Source: Saprospiraceae bacterium (GTDB lineage: Bacteria; Bacteroidota; Bacteroidia; Chitinophagales; Saprospiraceae). From it: DNA of 64,000 nt. Of the stretch, positions 1-9,084 are shown piece after piece. Position 1 is the stretch's first letter. Every line of letters starts with the position of its first letter. Made by a program: the position numbers and the translations under genes. The notes below the pieces were generated by a model. It did no database searches. It had not been told where the DNA came from and was given only the letters and a program-made list of their open reading frames with translations. The DNA is taken from positions 372,001-436,000 of the forward strand of contig JADJJU010000002.1 in assembly GCA_016706365.1 (NCBI GenBank), in the 5' to 3' direction.

Positions 1-1785
1 CTCCCTTTAAATTCATAAACCAGAGATGGCTCAAATGACCAGTTGGAAGCAGTATCTCTTTGAAGTCGTTCCTTAAATTCCACAAATGCACTCAGACCAT
101 TGTCATCTCCGCTATCTTCTCTGGAAAATGTATTTCGATCCAGGGTACTTACACCCAGTTCAGCCCTGACAGTTCCTGTTTTACTGATTTTATACCGGCT
201 GGCCATGGTCAGCATTTGTTGTTTTTTGGGGGTTATGATTCGCTGTTTGGGTTCAAAACGTCCCCGTGGAAGTCCGGTAACCGGATCAGGTGAAATCCAT
301 TCATATACCCTGCCATTGGCAAGACTATTGCCAATGATATAGTTGCAAACCTTCTCCAAGATCAGTAAACCCTGCAGTCAGCAATGCTTTTTCGACATCT
401 GTATCGAAAACAAGTATATTTTGAAAGGTCAGTCCATTTTCCAGAGTAGTATCTCTTAAAGAATAAGTAATAGCATTGGTGGAAGGATTTTCATCACTAA
501 CTGGCCGAAAGCTATTTACGAATGCACCATCAAGACTATCTCTAGCTGAGCCAGCGAAGCTTGTCCTCATCCGTAAGAAATTGATTACCGGGTGAATTTT
601 TATTGTCCTGCTCGCTGAATACATTGAAGTCAAGCTTCCAGCGCTCATCCTCATATGTGGACGATACAGTGTACATAGATCTCAGATAATTCTGATCCGT
701 ATATTCAAACTCGACTATGATTCTTGCATCTTTAGTGATCAGTCTTTTTGCAGTAAAAATGACTTCACCCCGATTATAATCTATGACATAATCATTTTCC
801 AGACCTCTGTTCATTAGTGCACCATCCAGATACACTCTTTCTGTATTGGCGAGTACTATGATAAATAACTCAGAATCATTGCCGGTCAGCTTGTAGGGGC
901 CCTGATTCCCTTCAATCTGCTGAATGAATTGACGCCGGAATTTACCTTTGGATATAGCAAAGCTGCCGCTGGAGTTCAGCATTTTTCCCGGTGCTAATTT
1001 GGTAACATTACTATACATGACGCCCTGACTCCTTTTAAAATAATTCAGAAAATAGGAATCGGGTCTTCCTATTTCAAAATCTCCTGCCCGAATGGTATGT
1101 TCGTCCTTGCTGATCTGGATGAATATACGATCGAACTCTTGTAACTGCTGCGTGTTTCCCTCGGGTTGTATCGGAATGGTGTTGTCAGATATAGCAGCTA
1201 AAATTTCAATATCTGAGCCCACAGTTCCTGATAATTGCAGATTGAGACTGGAATTGAGAACCAGATTCTGCCTGTTTCCAAATGATAATCCCCGTGAAAA
1301 ACTTCCACTGTAGTCAATTCCTCTGAAATCTGCCAGTCCTGCCGCGTTTGTCTCCTGTTCATAGGCAAATCCGATGTAATTGATATCGCCTTTACGTTGA
1401 ATGAGTGTAGTATCTACTCGTCTGAAGGGGTAGCGAAATTGACAGGCAATTTTCTGTATCGCAAAATTAAAGGTTTCGAAACATCGTACTGTGAAGCAAA
1501 TCCCGCTTTGAATGTCAAGGAATTATGATCAAAAACTATAAAGTCCGATCCTATTAAATCTACTTTGGAATCGTAGATAAGTGAAATGGGAATAATCGAA
1601 ACTGAGTCAATAATTATAACTGAATCACTATAAAAAACAGTCTGTGTTCTCAAGTTAGAACTAATTATCCGGGATTGAGCCAAAGCAATGCCAGGGCTCA
1701 TGAAGCCGATCATAGCCAATAAACAATAAAGCCAGTCAACTTTAAAAGTTAACCACTTATGGGTATGATTTACAGAGGTGTACAA
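1..1785 (-). CDS. Large secreted protein of unknown function, 5' part only, frameshifted
   Basis: The gene reads leftward and runs off the window edge. It starts at 1785 with a signal peptide: a hydrophobic stretch (LLAMIGFMSPGIALAQ) ending about 37 residues in. Three frames must be joined, with breaks near 1410, 545 and 328. The last frame stays open to base 1 and contains the segment GRVYEWISPDPVTGLPRGRF. A conserved-looking stretch includes YKLTGNDSELFIIVLANTERV and DYVIDYNRGEVIFTAKRL, a pattern I associate with large uncharacterised Bacteroidota outer-membrane or cell-surface proteins. No enzymatic motif was seen. The frame breaks resemble the single-base errors seen across the window, so the gene may be intact in the cell. 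Export is likely; function is unknown. Confidence 0.6.
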
Positions 1786-1909
1786 GTCTGTTGAACAGCT
1801 GACATAATTCTTTCACGCTTTAGACGGCAAAAGTTTTGTATTGTTGTATGCAATGTGATTTTATGTCAGGTATTGACCGATTTGTAAGCATTAAGCCTAA
1901 GACAAAAAA

Positions 1910-2724
1910 TCAGACTGCAACATTATATTCTCGCAAGGCATTATTCAGGGAGGTCTTTTTATCAGTACTGGCGGTTCTTTTTCCAATGATAAGTGCACAA
2001 GGAACTCCATATTCACCAGCTGCAAATTTCTTGGGGTATGTGCCCGGAATCACCACTGATCCTGAAGGTACACGTCCTTTCATAACAAGTGGCTCAGACC
2101 CTGTGACATCAATGATATGTGTGGATAGGGTAAGAACAACATTAGCTCCCAGCACAGCTTCTTTCTCTACAATGACACCTTCTACTACAATACATCTTGA
2201 GCCAATGAAACAATCATCTTCTATGATAACAGGACTTGCCTGAACAGGCTCCAATACACCACCGATTCCAACACCACCACTGAGGTGAACGTTTTTACCA
2301 ATCTGAGCACATGATCCCACTGTAGCCCAGGTATCCACCATTGTACCGCCTCCTACATAAGCTCCAATATTCACATAGGAAGGCATCATGATCACGCCCG
2401 GTTCGAGAAATGCACCATATCTCGCTATCGCGTGAGGAACTACACGAACTCCCTGAGCGGCATAATTTCTTTTTAATGGAATTTTGTCATGAAACTCAAA
2501 GATTCCCATTTCAATTGTGCTCATTTGTTGGATTGGAAAATACATTATCACTGCTTTCTTGACCCAGTCATTAACTTTCCAGCCTTCTGAGGTAGGTTCG
2601 GCAACCCGGATTTTTCCCTGGTCCAATAAATTTATTACCTGGCGTATTGTTTCTTTTGTTTCATTATTTGAAAGTAATGATCTGTCTTCCCAGGCAGTAT
2701 GATTTGATGGATGAGCTCTTCCAT
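1910..2724 (-). CDS. dapD: 2,3,4,5-tetrahydropyridine-2,6-dicarboxylate N-succinyltransferase (one frameshift)
   Basis: DapD transfers succinyl from succinyl-CoA to tetrahydrodipicolinate in the cytoplasmic lysine/diaminopimelate pathway. The main frame (1910-2626 and further upstream) carries the left-handed beta-helix hexapeptide repeats and the family signature GGGTMVDTWATVGSCAQIG, followed by VHLSGGVGIGGVLEP. The N-terminus MEELIHQ begins at ATG 2724 in another frame. Adding one A to the short A-run near 2702 joins it to HTAWEDRSLLSNNE and gives about 271 residues, the usual family length. The missing base is therefore most likely a sequencing error. The PAP2-like gene lies 10 bp upstream on the same strand, so the two may be co-transcribed. 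Confidence 0.93.
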
Positions 2725-2734
2725 GAATAGTATT

Positions 2735-3387
2735 TTAAAATCTGTATAAAATAAAAAAGGCGATTAATTGGCCTGCAATGCCTATAAAATATCCGCCCAT
2801 AATTTCAGAAGGATTGTGTGCTTTGAGATATAATCTTGCCGATCCAGTGAGTCCGGCAAATATAAGGATTAAGGCGACTATGATGGATGAATGTATGATC
2901 CAGGAACCTATGGCAAACCCATAAGGGGCAAAAAATTGCCATATCAATGCAGCAATCACTATCATACCTCCTGCACCTGCTGCATGGAGACTGATTTTTG
3001 AAAATAAGTTAATCAAAAAACAAAGCCCAAGAACTATACAAATTCCAAGCGTAAATATTGTCAGGGGTTGAGAATATCCGGATTACTGATCATGTTTCTA
3101 AATGCCCAAATGTAAAAGACACCTGTCACAATCAACGGCCCGATACGATCCTGGCGATCCTGCATATGAATTGATTTGATCAATCCGAGACTTTTCATCA
3201 TAACAATTGCTACCGCAGGCAAAAGAAATGTTGTGAAAAACAATGATAAAAAATGAACTTGTAATGCTTTTCCACTTTGAGCCCGAAAGAGGTATGGATT
3301 GGCCCAGAACACAAGGAGAGCCGCATAGGTCAGCATTAACAAAGGATGGAATAAATAAGATATGACTTTGAACAGTGTTCCTGACAT
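2735..3387 (-). CDS. PAP2-superfamily-like integral membrane protein (one frameshift)
   Basis: Two frames join near 3075. The first part (3061-3387) begins MSGTLFKVISYLFHPLLMLTY and has two hydrophobic segments. The second reads SQPLTIFTLGICIVLGLC and continues through KISLHAAGAGGM to further membrane helices and AHNPSEIMGGYFIG. The His in KISLHAAG and the SEIMGGY segment resemble the split phosphatase motifs of PAP2-related membrane proteins found in Bacteroidota, but the full KxxxxxxRP motif is not evident. The product would be about 217 residues with five or six helices. Lipid phosphatase activity is a family-level guess. It lies directly upstream of dapD on the same strand. Confidence 0.6.
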
Positions 3388-3419
3388 GTGGCGTTGAATA
3401 AGCCGGCAAAGGTAAATAA

Positions 3420-3720
3420 TTATGAGTTATGAATGATGAGTGAAACAGCCAGATATAGGGTATAAAGCATAAGATATAAGTATAAGGTAAATAAGATGAC
3501 AGCCAGAGAGAAAAGGGATAGTGTAGGGGCAAATAAATATTTGCCCAACATTTTAAAATGACTAAACACTTATGGCTTATGAATGATGAGTGACACAGCC
3601 AGAGATAAGATATAAGGTATAAAGTATTAGGCGTAAGGTAAAGGAATAAGAGAACATCCAGTGAACAGGGATAGTCTAGAGGCAAATAATTATTTGACCA
3701 ACGATTTAAAATGAATAACC
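3420..3720. repeat. Two imperfect tandem copies of a ~150-bp intergenic sequence
   Basis: The spacer between the PAP2-like gene and truA holds two diverged copies, about 3420-3570 and 3571-3720. Both contain TTATGAATGATGAGTGA, then CAGCCAGA, then a run of TATAAGGTATAA-type short repeats, then GGGATAGT, then AGGGGCAAATAA or AGAGGCAAATAA, then a TTTAAAATGA motif. It is non-coding in appearance and looks like a tandemly duplicated AT-rich spacer with internal microrepeats. Function is unknown. Confidence 0.6.
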
Positions 3721-3810
3721 ATTGAATAGGGTGTGATTGCTAATAAATTATCAATTCCAATAGAAGAAATGGGAAATGGCTACCTTCGCCGGGTATAAAA
3801 TATTAGCGCC

Positions 3811-4617
3811 TTGAGATTTTTTATTCATCTGGCTTATGATGGCCGTCAATATCATGGTTGGCAGCGGCAGATTTCAGCGATCAGTGTGCAGGAGACAATC
3901 GAGAATCTGCTCAGTGAGGTATTGAAAAAAAAGGTATTTGTGACCGGATGTGGGAGGACGGATGCATTTGTTCATGCCAGTCAATATTTCATGCATGTGG
4001 ATATGAACGAAGATTTGGGATTTGATCTCAAATTCAGATTCAATAAGCGACTACCCATGGATATTGCAATTTTCGATATAGTGCCTGTTGCAGAAAATGC
4101 GCATACCCGGTTTGATGCAGTGGAAAGGACTTACAATTACTTTATACATACCTATAAAGAGCCTTTTTTGCATGGCTTGAGTGCTTTGTATGAATTTCCG
4201 GATATGGATTTGCAAAAAATGAGTCAGGCAGTGGCACTCTTGCCTCAGTACGATGATTATTATGGACTTTGTAAAACTCCGCTGAGACAAAACTTGACCA
4301 TTTGTAAAGTAAGCTCAGCCACTTTATTCAGGAATGAAAAGGGAAACAGAATCCGTTTTCAGATTAAATCCAATAGATTTCTAAGCGGAATGATTCGAAT
4401 TATTATGGGACAATTATTGCAAATTGGCCAGGGTAATTTAAGTGTGGAATATTTTGAATATCAATTAAAAAACCGGATTACACCGAATCCTTTGGTGCCT
4501 GCATATCCTCAGGGTTTGTATCTTACAAAAGTGATTTATCCATACCTGGACTTAGAACAGCAATCATTTTTTGAATCTATTCATCAGATAGAAACTGGCT
4601 GGATACCTGTGGAGTAA
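3811..4617 (+). CDS. truA: tRNA pseudouridine(38-40) synthase TruA
   Basis: TruA isomerises U38-U40 in the tRNA anticodon stem. The 268-residue frame is intact. The N-terminal motif LAYDGRQYHGWQRQ is at residues 7-20, and the catalytic aspartate is D51 in GCGRTDAFVHA. The C-terminal half contains RFLSGMIRIIMGQLLQIG, the conserved TruA region that ends the active-site cleft. The start is a TTG at 3811, chosen because the first residues (MRFFIHLAYDG) match the family N-terminus and no ATG lies nearby upstream in frame. A TACCTTCG box at 3781-3788 could be a Bacteroidota -7 element. This is one of the few left-arm genes without a frame break. Confidence 0.95.
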   Translation: MRFFIHLAYDGRQYHGWQRQISAISVQETIENLLSEVLKKKVFVTGCGRTDAFVHASQYFMHVDMNEDLGFDLKFRFNKRLPMDIAIFDIVPVAENAHTRFDAVERTYNYFIHTYKEPFLHGLSALYEFPDMDLQKMSQAVALLPQYDDYYGLCKTPLRQNLTICKVSSATLFRNEKGNRIRFQIKSNRFLSGMIRIIMGQLLQIGQGNLSVEYFEYQLKNRITPNPLVPAYPQGLYLTKVIYPYLDLEQQSFFESIHQIETGWIPVE

Positions 4618-4655
4618 TTGACAGATATTACATTTGAACCCTCTAAAAATAATTT

Positions 4656-5053
4656 ATGAACTCAATAGAAATTGTAGAAAAGTATTATGAAGCTTTTAAT
4701 CAGCAAAACTGGGATGCGATGCTGGCCCTGGTTCATCCGAACATCGCTCATGAACCCAATCAGGAGAAAGCAGATTAGGGAAAGAAGCATTTACAGTTTT
4801 CATGGCAGATATGGATCGATGTTACTCAGAAGAATTGAAAGATATAGTACTTTATAGCAGCAGCTATCCGGAAAAAATTGCTGCATCTTTCATGGTCCAT
4901 GGAATTTATAAAGAGGGAGATGAGGGATTTCCTGAAGCAAAGGGGCAAAAATATGTCTTACCTGCTGCAGCTTTTTTAGAATTAAGAGATGGGCTTATCA
5001 TCAAAGTGACCACTTATTATAATCTTCAGCAATGGATAAAACTGGTATCATGA
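4656..5053 (+). CDS. NTF2-like/SnoaL-like small protein (one frameshift)
   Basis: The ATG at 4656 starts MNSIEIVEKYYEAFNQQNWDAM, the typical first helix of NTF2-like alpha+beta cone proteins (SnoaL/ketosteroid-isomerase-like). That frame stops at 4777. Shifting by one base gives RLGKEAFTVFMADMDRCYSE and continues to 5053, ending in a beta-sheet-rich part (AFLELRDGLIIKVTTYYNLQQW). The whole is about 132 residues, normal for the fold. The fold serves many ligand-binding or enzyme roles, so no specific activity is assigned. The stop is one base before the start of the GNAT gene, which suggests translational coupling. Another NTF2-like gene lies at 61824. Confidence 0.75.
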
Positions 5054-5054
5054 G

Positions 5055-5669
5055 ATGACAGAAGATGTAAAATCAAGACTTCAATTCAGAAAATACAAAG
5101 GAGCTGCGATTGCCCATGTATTTGATGATCTGGCTCAGATGAGAATGGATGTGTTCCGTGAATTTCCTTACCTGTATGATGGTGGAGATTTATCTTATGA
5201 GATGAAATATCTTCAGACTTACGCTGATTCAGACAGATCAATGGCTCTGACTGTTTATGACGGCGATAAAATCATAGGTGCCACAACTTGTCTTCCGCTG
5301 GCTGATGAAATCGCTGAAGTCAGAGAACCATTCGAAAAGGAAGGACCGGAGATGGAGAAAGTGTTCTATTTTGGGGAGAGTATCGTCTTGAAACCATACA
5401 GGGGCTTAGGACTGGGGCATCTATTTTTTGATGAAAGAGAAAAACATGCAAGCTCATTTGGAGAGTACGAATGGACTAGTTTTTGTGCTGTCAATAGAGG
5501 AAACATTCACCCTTATCAACCGAAAGATTACAGACCGAATGATGCATTTTGGAATAAAAGAGGATATACAAAAGTACCCGAACTGAAGACAACTATGAGC
5601 TGGGCAGATGTAGGAGAAAATGGACAAAGTGACAAGCTGATGGAGTTTTGGATGAGGAAATTGAGCTGA
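5055..5669 (+). CDS. GNAT-family N-acetyltransferase
   Basis: This intact 204-residue protein has the GNAT fold. The acetyl-CoA pyrophosphate-binding loop is visible as RGLGLGH (residues about 117-123) after the beta strand FYFGESIVLK. An earlier strand ALTVYDGDKIIGATTCLPL is typical of the family. The C-terminal part contains HPYQPKDYRPNDAFWNKRGY, the usual late GNAT segment. The substrate cannot be told from sequence. It begins one base after the NTF2-like stop, so the two are probably one operon. Confidence 0.85.
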   Translation: MTEDVKSRLQFRKYKGAAIAHVFDDLAQMRMDVFREFPYLYDGGDLSYEMKYLQTYADSDRSMALTVYDGDKIIGATTCLPLADEIAEVREPFEKEGPEMEKVFYFGESIVLKPYRGLGLGHLFFDEREKHASSFGEYEWTSFCAVNRGNIHPYQPKDYRPNDAFWNKRGYTKVPELKTTMSWADVGENGQSDKLMEFWMRKLS

Positions 5670-5780
5670 AAAGCATGGAAGAAGCTTCAAGCTTCAAGGA
5701 AACAGCCTGTTTAACAGTCCGTGATTGCTTTGGAGAAACTCCTCACTCCTACAAAACCCACACTCAATACTTTACACCCA

Positions 5781-5917
5781 GCCGCGAGCTCCGCGAGCAC
5801 ATCACCTCCACAATAAATCGACTGCGAAGCAGATAATTATTGTGGAGACATCACTTCTTTGTGGCATAGCTATGAAGAAACATCACCTTGCAAGGCGCAG
5901 GCGCAGCAAGACATCAC
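5781..5917. repeat. Ladder of hairpins separated by ACATCAC heptamers
   Basis: The heptamer ACATCAC occurs at 5799-5805, 5848-5854, 5880-5886 and 5911-5917. Each copy directly follows an inverted repeat. The clearest is 5806-5847, with an 11-bp perfect stem (CTCCACAATAA with TTATTGTGGAG) that encloses a second stem CTGC-GAA-GCAG. The next (5855-5879) contains the perfect palindrome CATAGCTATG between TTCTT and AAGAA. The last (5887-5910) has CTTGC/GCAAG ends. The first is a GC-rich CGCGAGCTCCGCG quasi-palindrome. Stem sequences differ but the linker is constant. The spacer 5670-6030 holds no convincing gene. A related element lies at 11477-11616. Confidence 0.6.
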
Positions 5918-6030
5918 ACCTTAGTACTCCCAAGTACATTTCCCCACAAGTAAAACATAAGCCCCTAATATTTCGTTAATGCAGGGTATTTCCTATTTTT
6001 GACCCTTCACATGACGTTAAACTACATTTT

Positions 6031-6993
6031 ATGATCGCTTACAAATCTGAAGTTGAAGCAGTTGATGCTCTGGCTCCAGTCATATAAAGACCTGAAAAAG
6101 AAATTGGAAAAGTAATTATCGGACAGGATGAAGTGGTTCGCGCTGTAATTATTTCATTATTTAGTAATGGTCACAGCTTGCTGGTTGGTGTACCAGGACT
6201 GGCTAAAACATTGTTGGTAAGTACTATTGCAGAAGTGCTGGAATTAGATTTCAAAAGAATTCAATTTACTCGGACTTGATGCCAAGTGATATAACGGGTT
6301 CAGAAATATTAGATGAGGACAGACATTTTCAGATTCAACAGGGGCCCTTTATTTTCCAATATTGTATTGCGGATGAGATTAACAGAACTCCTCCCAAAAC
6401 TCAGGCGGCGCTGCTTGAAGCAATGCAGGAAAGATCAGTGACTGTAAGTGGTAACAGACATATTTACCAAAACCATTCTTTGTTTTAGCAACACAAAACC
6501 CTATTGAGCAGGAAGGTACTTATCCGCTCCAGAGCTCAATTAGACCGTTTTATGTTTAATATTCCTCTGGAATATCCAAGTTACGAAGAGGAGATCAAAG
6601 TTGTAAAAGATACCACTTCCAATATCAAATATGACCTCAAACACATTGTTACTTCTAATCAAATCATGGCATTTCAGGAATTGATCAGAAATATCCCTAT
6701 CGCAGATAATGTGTTTGGAATAAGCATAACAACTAGTGGCAAAATCCCGTCCGAATACACCGAAAGCCACCCAATTTGTCAATGATTACATCTCATGGGG
6801 AGCAGGCCCGAGAGCTTCTCAATACCTGGTATTAGGAGCTAAATGTCATGCAGCCATCAATGGTAAATATTCTCCGGACATTGAAGATGTCAGAGCAATA
6901 GCCTCTTATGTCCTTCGCCACAGGATTGTTCGCAATTTCAAAGCAGAGGCAGAAGGTATCAGTGAGGATAAAGTGATTGAGAATTTGATGTAA
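6031..6993 (+). CDS. MoxR-family AAA+ ATPase (several frameshifts)
   Basis: MoxR ATPases act as chaperones for assembly or metal insertion, often beside VWA-domain partners. Fragments in successive frames align to the family in order: IIGQDEVVRAVIISL; Walker A as GVPGLAKT; DLMPSDITGSEIL; the Walker B/sensor region (IADEINRTPPKTQAALLEAMQE); PKPFFVLATQNPIEQEGTYPL; AQLDRFMFNI; and the C-terminal lid (ISWGAGPRASQYLVLGAK). There is an in-frame TAA near 6085, and frame breaks near 6275, 6480, 6525 and 6735. For example, TPDLMPSD is restored by adding one C near 6270. The order and length (about 320 residues) are those of a complete MoxR. No VWA partner gene follows, since glyA is next. Confidence 0.82.
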
Positions 6994-7111
6994 TTTTCTT
7001 CCTGGAAAATTGTTTCTTTTCTCACAAGAATTGTGATGTCCGGTCATTCCCATTTGACTTTTTAAGTTCCTAATTTGTAAATCAGATAGCGGAAACAATA
7101 ATTCAAAGCTG

Positions 7112-7119
7112 TACTTTTG
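7112..7119 (+). promoter_or_regulatory. Putative Bacteroidota -7 promoter box for glyA
   Basis: TACTTTTG fits the Bacteroidota -7 consensus TAnnTTTG and ends 22 bp before the glyA ATG. A clear -33 element at the usual distance was not identified. Confidence 0.45.
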
Positions 7120-7141
7120 CAGTCTAAATCAACTATTGACC

Positions 7142-8422
7142 ATGTCTGATATCATTTTTGACCTGATTGAAAAGGAATACCAACGCCAATTGAATGGTAT
7201 CGAATTGATAGCTTCAGAGAACTTTGTTTCTCAGGATGTACTGCGAGCTATGGGAAGTTGCCTACCAATAAATATGCTGAAGGATACCCGAAGGCAAGAT
7301 ATTACGGTTTGTGAAGTAGTGGATGAAGTAGAGCAGCTGGCAATAGACAGATTAAAAGAATTATTTGGAGCAGCTTTTGCCAATGTTCAGCCCCATTCAG
7401 GTGCGCAGGCAAACGCAGCAGTTTTCCTGGCATGTTTGCAGCCGGGAGATGCAATTTTGGGGTTTGACTTATCACATGGAGGCCATTTATCACATGGGTC
7501 GCCCGTTAATTATTCCGGTAAAGTTTACACACCCTATTTCTATGGGGTAGAAGAAGAAACCGGATTAATAGACATGGACAAGGTGGCAGAAAAAGCAAGG
7601 GCCCATCAGCCCAAATTGATTATTTGCGGAGCTTCTGCTTATGCAAGGGACTGGGATTATGCCCGATTCAGAGCGATTGCAGATGAAGTGGGGGCACTAT
7701 TACTTGCCGATATAGCTCACCCTGCCGGATTGATTGCCACAGGATTACTGAATGATCCCATGCAACATTGCCATATTATTACCTCAACTACACATAAAAC
7801 ACTAAGAGGTCCGCGTGGTGGAATCATCATGATGGGACAGAATTTTGATAATCCCTGGGGAAGAGTCACTTCAAAAGGATCGCCTATAAAAATGTCTGCC
7901 ATTTTGAATTCCGGTGTTTTTCCCGGAATGCAGGGCGGTCCCCTGGAGCATGTGATAGCATCCAAAGCAGTAGCTTTTGCTGAAGCATTGCAACCTTCTT
8001 TCAAAGAATATGGTAAAAAGGTAATTGAAAATGCAGCTGTGATGGCGCAGGCATTCATGGATATGGGATACAAAGTTATTTCAGGAGGAACCAGCAATCA
8101 CCTGATGCTCATAGACTTGCGATCTAAAAATATTAATGGTAAACTCGCTGAAGAGGCTCTGGGCAAAGCAGATATTACTGTTAACAAAAATATGGTTCCT
8201 TTTGACACTGCCTCCCCTATGGTTACCTCGGGAATCAGAGTGGGCACCGCAGCTATTACTTCCAGAGGTTTAGGCAAGAATGAATGCCTTCAAATTGTTG
8301 AATGGATGGATAGTGTGGTTCGTCATCATGATGATGAAACCTACTTAAGTAATCTGAAGCAGGATGTGAAGCAAATGATGGCTGCATTTCCATTGCCGGG
8401 AAGAGCGACTGTGGAAGCGTAA
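7142..8422 (+). CDS. glyA: Serine hydroxymethyltransferase (locally frame-displaced)
   Basis: GlyA converts serine and tetrahydrofolate to glycine and methylene-tetrahydrofolate, using PLP. The frame has LNGIELIASENFVS near the N-terminus, QPHSGAQAN, DIAHPAGLIATG, the PLP-lysine motif TTHKTLRGPRGG (Lys about residue 219) and GVFPGMQGGPLEH. I prefer the ATG at 7142 over the TTG at 7136. One segment is wrong: between about 7262 and 7310 the protein reads LPINMLKDTRRQDITV. The next frame there gives PTNKYAEGYPKARYYG, the invariant SHMT substrate-loop sequence. One missing base before it and two missing after restore the whole gene, so the protein as written would lack conserved active-site residues. 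Confidence 0.93.
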   Translation: MSDIIFDLIEKEYQRQLNGIELIASENFVSQDVLRAMGSCLPINMLKDTRRQDITVCEVVDEVEQLAIDRLKELFGAAFANVQPHSGAQANAAVFLACLQPGDAILGFDLSHGGHLSHGSPVNYSGKVYTPYFYGVEEETGLIDMDKVAEKARAHQPKLIICGASAYARDWDYARFRAIADEVGALLLADIAHPAGLIATGLLNDPMQHCHIITSTTHKTLRGPRGGIIMMGQNFDNPWGRVTSKGSPIKMSAILNSGVFPGMQGGPLEHVIASKAVAFAEALQPSFKEYGKKVIENAAVMAQAFMDMGYKVISGGTSNHLMLIDLRSKNINGKLAEEALGKADITVNKNMVPFDTASPMVTSGIRVGTAAITSRGLGKNECLQIVEWMDSVVRHHDDETYLSNLKQDVKQMMAAFPLPGRATVEA

Positions 8423-8423
8423 A

Positions 8424-8530
8424 CTGCTTTTAGCTGTTGGCCTTTAGCTATTGGCAAACAGCCGGGAAGAAGCCTAAAGCTGCAAGTTGAACAGCCGCTA
8501 TTGGCTTTTAGCCCCTAGCTGTTGGCAAAC
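8424..8530. repeat. Short direct repeats of TAGCTGTTGGC type
   Basis: The spacer between convergent glyA and fur is built from variants of TAGCTGTTGGC and TAGCTATTGGC (8431, 8447, 8498, 8516), mixed with AACAGCCGGGA and AACAGCCGC. The same AACAGCCGGGA occurs in the repeat region at 11460. It is non-coding and looks like a local copy of a genome-wide microrepeat family. Confidence 0.5.
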
Positions 8531-8534
8531 ATAC

Positions 8535-9001
8535 TTAAGCCGAGGCCTTCATTTTCTTTTTACTCTCACATTCTGCTGAGCTGCAGTGGCCGTAGAGATT
8601 TAATGAGTGATGGGTAATTTTAAATTCATCATTGTTCCCATGATGTCTTTGATCTGCTGAACTCTTGGATCACAGAACTCTTTGACCTCTCCGCAATCCA
8701 CGCAAATTAAATGGTCATGTTGTTTGTATCCATAAGATTTCTCGTACTGAGCAAGATTTTTGCCAAACTGATGTTTTTTAACCAGATCACAGCTAACCAA
8801 TAATTCAAGTGTATTGTAAACAGTAGCACGGCTTACTCTGTAATTGTTGTTTTTCATGTGAATGTAAAGTGCCTCGGCGTCGAAGTGATCCGTTCGATTA
8901 TAAATTTCTTCCAGAATAGCATATCGCTCCGGTGTTTTTCTAAAACTATGTTTCTCCAGATGTGCTGAAAAAATATTTTTGACATCCGCTATCGTTCTCA
9001 T
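8535..9001 (-). CDS. fur: Fur-family metal-responsive repressor (frameshift near the C-terminus)
   Basis: Fur-family proteins bind DNA as metal-loaded dimers and repress iron, zinc or peroxide genes. The N-terminal winged helix is present (KTPERYAILEEIY and YRVSRATVYNTLELL), followed by HDHLICVDCGEVKEFCD with the first structural cysteine pair (CVDC). The open frame ends at 8600, but a one-base shift near 8612 continues as HHSLNLYGHCSSAEC and stops at 8535. That tail supplies the second cysteine pair (C-x4-C), which supports 8535 as the real end and gives about 155 residues. Whether it is Fur, Zur or PerR cannot be told. An inverted repeat just upstream (9015-9030) may be its own operator. 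Confidence 0.85.
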
Positions 9002-9014
9002 TCTTGTATATATT

Positions 9015-9030
9015 TTGATAAATCTATCAA
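9015..9030. promoter_or_regulatory. Inverted repeat upstream of fur, possible Fur-box-like operator
   Basis: TTGATA-AATC-TATCAA is a perfect 6-bp inverted repeat beginning 14 bp upstream of the fur start codon. Its half sites resemble the TGATAAT/ATTATCA arms of Fur boxes. Autoregulation is an inference from position and symmetry. Confidence 0.4.
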
Positions 9031-9084
9031 GTAAATAAAATAGAGCTTCTATTCTTAAGCCGGGTTCTGCAAGTTTAACAAAAT

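Noticed and set aside
3098..3685. A 195-residue minus-strand open frame across the truA-side spacer
   Set aside because: It overlaps the PAP2-like gene in another frame, its composition follows the AT-rich tandem spacer repeat, and it has no domain signal.
5781..5917. CRISPR array
   Set aside because: The constant element is only seven bases and the variable parts are hairpins of unequal length (24-42 bp); no cas genes are nearby.
6031..6993. True pseudogene status for moxR
   Set aside because: All conserved blocks survive in order, and the breaks look like the base gaps seen in essential neighbours.
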